A stretch of DNA of 35,043 bases, from the NCBI GenBank assembly GCA_027579435.1, contig JANBPK010000801.1, positions 1 to 35,043 of the forward strand. Reading direction: 5' to 3'. The notes beneath the pieces were generated by a model. It made no database searches and was not told where the DNA came from. It saw only the letters and a program-made list of their open reading frames with translations. The DNA is from Candolleomyces eurysporus (Eukaryota > Basidiomycota > Agaricomycetes > Agaricales > Psathyrellaceae). Position numbers and translations under genes: made by a program. Below, one piece after another: positions 20,085 to 29,335 of the stretch. Each line of letters begins with the position of its first letter. Positions within the stretch are counted from its first letter, which is position 1.

Positions 20085-21535
20085 ATGCCATCCGACACCG
20101 ACAACCTCAGCCAAATGCAGAAGCTGCANCCGACATGCCACCCAGAGATTGATCCAGCGCATTCCACGACGATACAAGCTGTTGAAGAAATCAGAGTAAG
20201 CATGTTATCGGTCATGGTGGTCAAAAATTTCACCACTACTCGTTTGTTCCATTCTCTAGGATCTTCCACAGAAATCTTATCCTCGATTGTCTTGTGCCCC
20301 CAGAATTGCTGGACAAGTGCCCTTCTCGTGATGCACGCGAGAATTCACACACACATGCGGTACTCTGCGGTCACTTGCGATCCCGACCACCTCAAAGACT
20401 CTCTCACTCCACCCTCCGCCAAATGCATTACGAACCCCCACGNTGGACGGAGCTATTGATTGGGATCACAATGAGTAACGAGGATCAGGAGCTTTTCAGC
20501 CAAACGATGTACGCCGTGATGAAGAACATACTCAACCTTACNAGGCACAGTGGGAGTAGGATATGGCGTGAAGAAGCTGGGAAAAGAGTTATGGTTTGTA
20601 TCGTTGGCGATGGCCAAAGCCGAATGCATCNAAAGACGTTAGAATCGCTGGGTGATATGGGCGCGTACCAGGAGGATCTCGCCAAGACCCGGGTCAACAC
20701 CAAAAACATGACGGCTCACATCTACAAGTATACGCCGCCAAGTATGCACAGCTCATCCCCAACTCCCTATTTTATTCTAATGGACTGTGCTTTCTTGTAG
20801 TCCCTGCCGCTCCGTTGCTCAAGATTGACAACAGAAATCAATGTTTCGTCCCCGTTCAAATNGTTTTATGCTTAAAGGAAAAAGCCAAGGAAAATTAANC
20901 TCACATCGATGGATTTTCAATGCCTTCACTCCTATCCTCAATCCTCTCGTATGCGTCCTCCNTGATGTCAGCACCATCCNTGCACCTACCTCGATCTGCC
21001 AGTTATGGAAGGCTATTGACATTGACTTGGACGTTGNAGGTGCTTTCGGAGAGGCCATCGCTCTCAATAGCATCTATGGGAGGAGCCTCGTCAAGCANGG
21101 TGATGAGTTCGTATGGTCGATGAAGTACCTATTCCCGCGGCTTCTACAGAAAACCGNGTATTCTCTGCTCGATGTTCNGCGCTGGGGGCAGAGAACAAAC
21201 CATATGTTCACTGCTTCCGGGTACTTTCCTCTACAGAATGATAACAAGACCGGTAAAGATCCTCCGCAAAAATACTTCTGTCATGACACGGAGCTGAGTT
21301 TCCTCTTCGTTAGGATGTGTGATTTGACCAGTTGCTGACCTTTCTCTCGCTGCAGCACGACGGCGTTGGTGCCAACACCTCCACAACGGACGAACGTGCT
21401 AGTGTAGAATTGCACATCCAGCCTTTTATCATCCATGCATGCCTAACATCCTNTANTGCAGATCCTTAGACGGGAGGTGGTTTCGAAACGGGGAGTTTAT
21501 CGGACGTTCTGCNGCGCCAAGTCGGCCTACGCCAT
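20085..21535 (+). pseudogene. Chitin synthase remnant B (most complete of three)
   Basis: Shows the family segments [82 protein letters not shown], then across a 59-nt intron (20742-20800) FVPVQ.VLCLKEKAK, NSHRWIFNAFTPILNPLVCV, LWKAIDIDLDV.GAFGEAIA, and LQNDNKTGKDPPQKYF. It keeps the LWKAIDID to FVWSM segment deleted in copies A and C, and has VMKN rather than the frame-shifted join. Still broken: TAA after KAKEN, no YK-MSN segment after the Ala-Leu region, and it ends near KSAYA, before the QRRRW catalytic motif and the C-terminal membrane helices. Several Ns. The enzyme would be a plasma-membrane family 1 chitin synthase; this copy cannot make one. Confidence 0.85.
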
Positions 21536-22444
21536 TTCGACCGCTTGACGAGTTGCTCAGACTTAGCAGTAATCTGTTCTCTGCCAATTTGATCCATCTT
21601 TCCCCTCGTCGTACCTATCGTTGGCTGTAGTTTCGGCGAGATATAGCGAGAGTTGAATCCGGCTCAGCCGTGAAGAGGAGGATGAGATAAGATGATCTTA
21701 CAATGAAAGGCTAATTGAAGGATAAGGAAACTCGCCGTCATAACACAATGCGATTAGAACTTACCTTGTTTTCTATCAACTTTGAGAACCCTTGCCTATC
21801 GTTGTAGGCCCATTCCCTCGTGGCCTCCAATCGCCAATTCCTCCTTCCCCACTTTGCTGGGATCACTTATCCCACATCACCCCGCTACGTCCTATAACCA
21901 ACTGCACATCCCTACCACCCGTATTTCCCAATCCCGCCTCGCTCCGAACACGCAGCATAAACACAAAGCTCTGACTGCGTACACCGCCTGAGTTCATCCT
22001 CGAATATTTCTGTCTAGCTTCAGGAAAATGGAGGCGACACCGCACTCTTACCATNAAACGCTGCNGCAACTNGGCATATTTCTACGAAGTCGTCGAGAGG
22101 TTTGAACCGTCATGAACGTTTTCAGCGGCGAGAGGTACGTGCATAATTCACAGAACGTAGGTTGGCGTACAAGACTTATCCATTAGTCCTTACAGAAATT
22201 CTTGATCGCTCCAGANAGCTCCTATGGCTTACGTCGNCCAAAGGATCCGAAAACACGTCAATCGTANCGTCTCGAGTTGAACGAANGGAATCTGGATGAA
22301 AGGTAACAAACTTGTTTTCATAACACNAGTAATCGNGNNCNNNAATCACAGCTTGNCAGATCACAGCCAAACAAGGCTGCCTCANTGCCGGGCGCTCAAC
22401 TGCTTTGCATCTCAACCACGACGATAGGGCTCACTGCTTACCAG
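21536..22444. other. Promoter region of NLR-C; no gene recognised
   Basis: Up to about 21724 this matches the sequence after chitin synthase remnant A (the part ending in the GAAGGATAA word). From there to the NLR-C start it is unique in the window. Short open frames at 21782-21991 are Pro/Ser/Thr-rich and look like chance. Many Ns at 22050-22390. Confidence 0.4.
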
Positions 22445-25400
22445 ATGTCTCAGGATGCCCCCAAGCTTCGAAAGCGCGACAAGGTTCGAGCATTCCTGGG
22501 CATCCAACCTCCTAGTCGCAGTGTGTCAACCCACCCCCGGACCCCAAGCCCAAGTGGAAGGAAGAATCAGGGCTCTTCCCACCGCTCCAAAGCTTCCAGA
22601 AAAATCTTCAAACGGAGCTCGTTGTTTGAAAAAGACCTAGCAGTCTTGTCGACAACCTATCTCCTCCAAGANAATGCGAAGCTCAGGGAACTGATCGTGC
22701 TGATCGTCCGCGTGCGCGAGAGCGACGAGAATGACAAGGTGAGTCCGATAATCATTGCCGCTCGTGCTAGCTTCTCATTGTCGCTCGCACAGCTAGTTGA
22801 CATTCTTCACGCGTGTGGCCGCTTCAGTGTCGATTTAGCTCAACTCGCAACGGAGGATCCTGAGGCCGCAGCAAGCGCCATCGACGAGTTCGTACAGTAC
22901 GTTTAGNTCATTGAGCGCCCTTGTTCGGACTTGCTGACCAGATCGATAGGACTGTCAGAACGGTAGAAAGGCTTGATCATGGTGTTGAAGAATCNGCTCT
23001 GGAGACTATGAAAATCCAGGTGGATGAATCTATCACGAAGATCAAGGCAGGGCTCATGCGTTGCTCTATACGTCAATTTCTGACATTTCTTTGACTAGTC
23101 TACCTACTCCCTGTCTACAACGGGCTCTGGAAGTAAAACGACGCGCGGTTTCTCTGGAACGATCCTCGCCATGNTCAGCTCTGGTTTTACGATTTTGGAT
23201 ATTCTCAAGGATGCGAGCGAGGCGATCGGGGTGGTACCATTGTTGAAGCCTATCTTTGCGAGTGTAGCTAGTTTGCTTCGAGCAGTCCAGGTGAGNAGAT
23301 NNCTTCGTTTAGAGCTCCACTATCGTCTCATTTCCCCATCTGTCAGCAAACGCAAGTGAACTTTAACGAGATGAAGGATCTTGCTCTCACAGCGGGAGAT
23401 TTCGCTTTGCGACTTGCGGAGACCTGTTCNACGTTGCCTGTCGTTCCATTAGAAGTGGAAANTCTAATTCAGAAATTCAATCGGTATGCCTCTTCCACCT
23501 GCGAGATGTCACGGCCACTGAATCGGCGTGGAAAGACAATTGCGGCAGATCGTGGAACGTTGCGAGGCACTGAGCCGAAAACCGTGGTCGATATGTTTTC
23601 TCCNAAACTCGATTCATAAGGAAGAACTCTCGGGTTTGAAAACTCAGCTTGATACAGCGGTGCAACAATTTCAGGTGAGCAAGCCATGTTCTACCGTCCT
23701 CGACTCTGTATCTCACTAGAGTTATCTCAGAATTCAAATCTAATCACTCTACATGCCAGTATTCAAGGCGTAGTCGTCAAGCTCGGTGAGTCAAATGCAA
23801 TCGGATGGAAAAATGGTGTTGAAAGACCATCGATTTCAGATCAAATAGCACTGGAGGCCCTTCCCAAGCAAGGCGATATCAGCGGTATCCGTGCTGAGTA
23901 TATGGCAGACAGTAGGAAGGCGGACATCGAGGAGATTTGCAAACGTTTATTCGANGCCACCGAGCTGGTGGTGTGGATCGACGGTCCTGCTGGTGTAGGC
24001 AAGTCGACGCTCGTCGATCATCTCTCACANCAACTTCGATCGGCTGGTTTATTGGCCGCATCGTTATTCATGGGTGCTTTCNNTACCGATAGCCTTGGTC
24101 CTGAAACTTTCGTCAAGATGCTCTCGTACGAAGTTGGGAAAAATCACCCTCAAGCAACCCCGAAGATTGTGGAGGCCATGAACAAGTGCAACGGACTTCC
24201 TNTGCAGGACCATGTGGAGCACTATATCCTCCAGCCCATACGATCACTCGTTCATCCGCACCCATTGATCGCTATCGTTGACGCCGTGGATGAATGGAAA
24301 TCCCATCCAAGCTTTATCAAGACACTTGCTCACCTGAACTCGGAAACCTCCATCGTCAAGTTCATTATTACGAGTCGCTCNAANCCNTGTAGCTCCCGTC
24401 TTCCTGACTTTGACAGGATCTCCNTACTCACATACTCCCTTCCTCCTGTCTCAATGGACATCATGAAATCCTATTTCGACAAGTATCTGGCNACTNTTCC
24501 GTGGGTAGATGGGCGGAAGGCAAATGCTGCAGANGTAAACAAGCTCGCAGNCTTATCAGGTGGTCTACCTGTATGGGCATCGACAGTGATCTCGTTGCTT
24601 TCGGAGCAATTCAGCGAGTCCCCGCCTCACGAGATTCTGTCCGGGATCCTTGCAAGTCAGCGGGAGGTTGGCAGCAGCGACGGACTCGCAGAGCTGTATC
24701 GCAATGCCATTTTACGGCTGTTCCCCTCCTCAGAGGCCCAAAGGCGTTTCCGACTGTATCTGGGAGCCGTGATTGTCCTTCAGGAGGCGCTTCCTCTGTC
24801 TGACTTCTCAAAACTCGTCGGCATGCCTCCCCATCTCGTAAAAACCATTCATTCCGCCCTCTCCGCNATTGAAACACGATCACCGCATGGCTCNGAGAAC
24901 ACGGTCCACCCGGCATCCACGCGTTTCCATCTATCGTTCCTCGAATATGTCCAGACNATAACAGCAGAGAATGCATTNGCGATCTCAGCTTTCGACTCTC
25001 ACTCAGCAGCGGGGCTGACCTGTCTCAATCAAATCGCTACCCTTCCGCGTGTGTCGTCAGACCATGTCCCTGGACTTGTGCTCCAAAGCCTTCAAGGCTA
25101 TGCTGTCAGGTATTGGCCATTCCACATTTCACACGGAACGAAGCGGTCGCNGGATGAATGGNCGAAAACCCAACATTGTTCAACGATGCACGCCATCCCC
25201 GTTGATGCACAACAGCGATGGGCGACACTGTTTCTGAACACANTGTTTCCGGATGCAAAGGAGATGATGGTGACGGAGGAGCAGGATACGACATCCATTC
25301 TCATGAAGATTGGCAGCAAACTAAGTGAAGATAGTGGAGATCACTGGGCNTTTGAAGTGGCGTGTTTAGAGGTTGCTGTGCGACTAGGGAGTGGTTGTGA

Positions 25401-26262
25401 CGATGCCTGGGACAAACTCGGATGTTGTTACTATGGAATAGGTGAGAGAACCGGTAGTCCCAAGATGTTCGAGGAAGCNGTGTTGGGTTATCGACGTGCA
25501 CTGGAACTCCGGCCAGGATCTCATCCAGATNGGTCCCAAACTCTGACCNATCTTGGTAACGCGCTCTGGTCACTCTATAGATGCAATGGCGACATCAGCG
25601 CCTTGAACGAGAGCATTTCGCACCATCGTGACGCGCTTGCACTCTGGCCAGCACTCCATCCATACCGGTCGATGGCACTCATCAGCCTTGGTTGTGCACT
25701 CCAGACTCTCTATGATCACAATGGAAACATCAATGCCCTGAANGAGAGCATTTCNCATTATCGCGACGCGCTTGTGCTCCTGCCAGCACCCCATCCAGGC
25801 CGGTTATTGTCGCTCAACAATCTTGGGAATGCACTCCAGACTCTTTACGAGTACAATGGAAACACCAGTGGCCTGAATGAAAGCATTTCGCATCATCGTG
25901 ACGCGCTTGCGCTCCTGCCAGCACCCCATCCAAACCGGTCGTTGTCGCTCAGCAACCTTGCGATAGTTCTCCTATTTCAGCATGAACATAATGGAGAAAT
26001 TCGGGTTCTCGATGAAGCGATAGACCTTCGTCGCGAGCTTCTTGTTCTCCATCCCTCTGGGCATCGATATCGCGCTTCGTCTCTTCAAGATCTATTAAGG
26101 TGTTTGAAAAAGCGTTTTGCAGTCACTGGAGATCAAGCGGACCGTGCAGAAATACAAGTTTTGCAGCAAGAACTTGACGAAACTGAATCTGATGGGGAGG
26201 ACGATGGATCAGGAATGGAAGATGATAGCTGGGAAGAGGACTCGGACGTGGACGGATTGTAA
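22445..26262 (+). CDS. NLR-C: complete NLR-like receptor, MLKL-NTD-like helical domain, NACHT, TPR
   Basis: Six exons fit with consistent phases: 22445-22896, 22950-23046, 23099-23290, 23347-23483, 23536-23674 and 23731-26262, giving 1182 residues. Intron 2 (23047-23098) would be GC-AG and is the least certain; the others are GT-AG, 52-56 nt. Domains: a basic, Ser-rich start (MSQDAPKLRKRDKVRAF) and helical region to about 180; a bundle at about 200-339 (SGFTILDILKDASEAIGVVP, LLRAVQ, IVERCEALSRKPW, EELSGLKTQLDTAVQQFQ) resembling the MLKL-NTD-like domain of fungal NLRs; NACHT with Walker A GPAGVGKST (424-432), Walker B LIAIVDAVDEW, FIITSR; a winged-helix or arm region; TPR-like repeats; acidic tail SDGEDDGSGMEDDSWEED. 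Family role: ligand sensing by TPR, ATP-driven oligomerisation, membrane or cell-death output by the bundle. About 25 Ns but no fixed lesion. Activity is inferred. Confidence 0.85.
25489..26163 (+). repeat. Five 135-nt tandem repeats coding TPR-like units, NLR-C
   Basis: Unit starts at 25489, 25624, 25759, 25894 and 26029 are spaced exactly 135 nt, so each unit is 45 residues. The middle units are close in DNA sequence, indicating recent unit duplication or conversion; the outer two are more diverged. Confidence 0.9.
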
Positions 26263-27608
26263 CTGTCTTATGATCGAACAACTTATGTGTAGACTGCCAC
26301 TGCGGACACGGACAATTTCGCCATTCGCTTATTGAATATAACCCATGTAGCACAACGAGTAGCCTGTACAAGTATCCTACTGTATCTCATGGATTTTGCG
26401 GTTCAGCGGGAGCAAGAGGAATGTGGATCTCCCAAGAGGAAGGGAAATATGGCTTACCAAGAAGTGCTCCACGCTAGGAGTGTAGGTCTGGGGTCAAGTG
26501 GGCATTGTGGACCATGAAAATTGACGTTGCAGTCGGATTCTCGTTACTAGCGGGTGGTACGGCCGGGCACACCAAAGCCGTTACTAGTATTCTGTCTGTA
26601 TCCCTGCAGCCTCTCTACGGTGGGTCACGATCACTTCATGCACTCCCCAAGCATTCGAAAGATCCCGCCATTCTCAGGGTACATGGGTTGTTTGGCTCCC
26701 TTCTCCTTCCATGGCACCTTCATAGAAGATACATGCCCGAGTGTCTCAGCGGGTCGTGTGGGACTGGCGAGGATGGAAGATGACGTCGGTTAGATGGGTT
26801 AGAGAAAGGAAGCCATCACCGATGGTCAATTCCCCAGCTCTCGAGTATCCTCCGCTGTAAAGCCCATGATGGAAGCAAGTCGATCCGTGGTTTCGAAGAA
26901 ATGGATTCTCATTAGGAGAGGCGGCAAAAAGAAGCCAGTGAATCCGTAAAGGAGGGTGAGACGGGCGTTGGTTTGAGGCAAGGGTTGTGGCGGTAATGCG
27001 TTTCCAAGAGCCGCTCTCTAGACGTACAATCCACAATTCATAATCTCGTCAGTACATCATGGGGCTCGGTGCTTCTTCGACTCACCCTGTGCAGAGAATT
27101 TGAAACCCTCCGTCAACCATCATTCTCGCCGTACCGGACGAAAGAGGGCACCAGTAAAGGAAAGGCCTCAGAATAAGGTTGAGAATCTCAGCCTTGGTTG
27201 AGCTGAGAGCGGTGTGCGAGGTGGATGATCACGAAGAGTTGGGTTGTTGAGCTCCCGACGTTCAACGGAGCCGGTGGCTTTGGTCGCAGGCCGAGTGACG
27301 TCACGCGTGTCCTGATGAGTGGCACCGTTTCCCTTGCCGTTTCCTTCAAGTTTGCCGGCAATCCTTAACTGTCAAACCTGTCAAATTTTGGGAAATTTTA
27401 CTTCCATTGGTATAGCTTCTTTCTCAAGGACTCCCAAATGTCCTGACTCGCGATTCTGTGCGTATGGTGTCATTCTGGCGATAGGCGTATAGAGGACAAA
27501 CATTTGTATTGCAATGCACGACGACTCGTGTCTGACCTCAGGCGAACTCCGCTTGACGCTAATGAGTTTTTCGCTCTCGAAACCCCCACCCCTGACTCTA
27601 GGACCCAC
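26263..27608. repeat. Conserved NLR-chitin synthase spacer, copy C
   Basis: Near-identical to 458-1791, with small indels (for example a different 6-10 bp at the MITE empty site, near 26580-26592). No gene recognised on either strand. Confidence 0.7.
27296..27303. promoter_or_regulatory. CRE-like palindrome TGACGTCA, copy C
   Basis: Same position relative to chitin synthase remnant C as the site at 1505-1512 relative to remnant A. The adjoining E-box is changed (CGCGTG). Function not shown. Confidence 0.3.
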
Positions 27609-28915
27609 ATGCCATCCAATACCAACAACACTCAGCTGAATGCAGAAGCTGCACCCGACATACCATCCAGAGACTCGGATCTGATCCAGCACGCTCCACG
27701 ACGATACAAGCCCGTTGAGGAAATCAGAGTGACCACATTATCGGTCATAGTGGTCAAAATTTTCACCGCTAATCGTTTGTTCCCTGGTCTCTAGGTCTTC
27801 CACGGAAATCTTATCCTTGATTGTCTTGTTCCCCCAGAGCTGTTGGACCGGTGCCCTTCTCGTGATGCACACGAATTCACACACATGTGGTACTCTGCGG
27901 TCATCTGCGATCCCGACCACTTCAAAGACTCTCACTTCACCCTCTGCCAGATGCATTACGAACCTCCACGTCGGACGGAGCTATTGATTGGGATCACGAT
28001 GAGTAACGAAGACGAGGAGCTCTTCAGCCAAACGATGTACGGCGCGATGACTCGGAAGAACATTCTCAACCTTACCAGGCGCTGTGGGAGTAGCAGCCGG
28101 GAAAAGAGTCATGGTCTGCATCGTTGGCGATGGCCGAAGCCCGATCCATCCAAGGACGTCGGATGTGCTTGCTACCATGGGCGTGTACAACGAGGATCTC
28201 GTCAAGACCCAGGTCAACAGCAAAAATGTGACGGCTCACATCTACAAGTATACGACGCCAAGTACGCAGAGCTCATCCCCACTTCTCTTTTTTGTTCTGA
28301 TGGACTGGGTTTTCTTGTAGTCCCTGCCGCTCGCTCAAGATTGAGGACGGAGATTAATGGTTTGTCCCTGTTCAAACCGTTTCTGCTTAAAGGAAAAGAC
28401 CTAAGGAAAACCAAACTCACATCGATGGACTTTCAACGCCTTCGCTCCTATCCTCAATCCTTTTGTATGCGTCCTCCTCGATGTCGGTACCATTCCCGGA
28501 CCTACCTCAATCTGCCAGTGATGAAGTACCTATGCCCGCGGCTTCTGCAGAAAGCTGGGTATTCTCTGCGCGATGTTCTGCGCTGGGGGCAGATTCCTCT
28601 ACAGAACAACCTCAAGACCGGTAAAGGTCCTCTGCAAAAATACTCCCGTCATGACACAGAGGTGAGTTTCGTTTTCGTTAGGATGGGTGATTTGACCGGT
28701 TGCTGACCTTTCCCTCGCTGCAGCACGACGGCGCTGGTGCCAACACCTCCCCAGCCGACAAACGTGTGAGTGTAAAATTTGCACATCCGACCTGTTTATT
28801 GTTCATGCATGCTTAACATCATGTACTACTCCAGATCCTTAGAAGGGAGGTGGTTTCGAAATGGGGAGCTTATTGGACATTTCGCTGCGTCTCAAGTCGG
28901 CCTACGCTATTTCGA
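27609..28915 (+). pseudogene. Chitin synthase remnant C (family 1 chitin synthase)
   Basis: Begins MPSNTNNTQLNAEAAP and, across intron 27729-27794 (66 nt, phase 0), joins RRYKPVEEIR to VFHGNLILDCLVPPELLDRC, so the N-terminal domain is in frame here, unlike copy A. It continues EFTHMWYSAVICDPDHF, TELLIGITMSNEDEELFSQT, then the same 14-nt loss before [11 protein letters not shown] and the same loss of about 115 bp after LLDVGT as copy A. LQKYSRHDTE, an intron (GTGAGT to CTGCAG) and HDGAGAN follow, and it ends at KSAYA near 28915 where unrelated DNA begins. Catalytic QRRRW region and membrane helices are absent. Non-functional as an enzyme; a short secreted or soluble product is not suggested by any signal. 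Confidence 0.85.
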
Positions 28916-29243
28916 TCACCAGGCCCCGGTGCACTACGAAGTGCCCCTTTTTGACCGGTTGGCGAAACTGAGAAGACCTTCGTAAGATAGCTTTGGCGAC
29001 TCTGTTGGTCGTACGAGAGACGCAATTGAGCGACACGAGTCCATCCTTTCAATAGTATTATGGAGCCTTGCAATGTCGGTATTCTGCCGAGAATTGAGCA
29101 ATGCTTTCGAACCCTCCTATCATTTGTCTACAGAAGCACTTCACCCGAACGAAGCAAGAAACACGAGGTAACATACCATGATTGAGGATGAGTTTATAGT
29201 CCGAGTCTCCTGGCCAGACACACTCTGCCGAACACAGTCCGCA
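28916..29243. other. About 330 bp unrelated to copy 1, between chitin synthase remnant C and ABC copy 2
   Basis: Copy 1 reads a different sequence between the equivalent flanks. A minus-strand frame at 28870-29073 (WTRVAQLRLSYDQQSRQSY) has protein-like composition but no recognised family. No clear terminal inverted repeats or target duplication were found, so it may be an insertion of unknown type or a deletion junction. Confidence 0.4.
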
Positions 29244-29335
29244 CAGGGCCATCGAATATGCAAGGACGCAATGAGCACGGCAAATAAGCGCATGAATTAT
29301 CCGAGTCGGTCAGTAGAGTACTAGAAATACACAGT

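Noticed and set aside
23686..23730. Start of NLR-C at 23686 as a single-exon gene
   Set aside because: Upstream exons join in phase and encode a helical domain; 23675-23730 is a 56-nt intron ending TCTCAG.
27981..28223. Minus-strand 80-aa frame conserved opposite chitin synthase remnants A and C
   Set aside because: It is the mirror of the conserved coding sequence on the plus strand in near-identical copies.
28916..29243. Solo LTR or second MITE
   Set aside because: No matching termini or target duplication could be found at the block edges.
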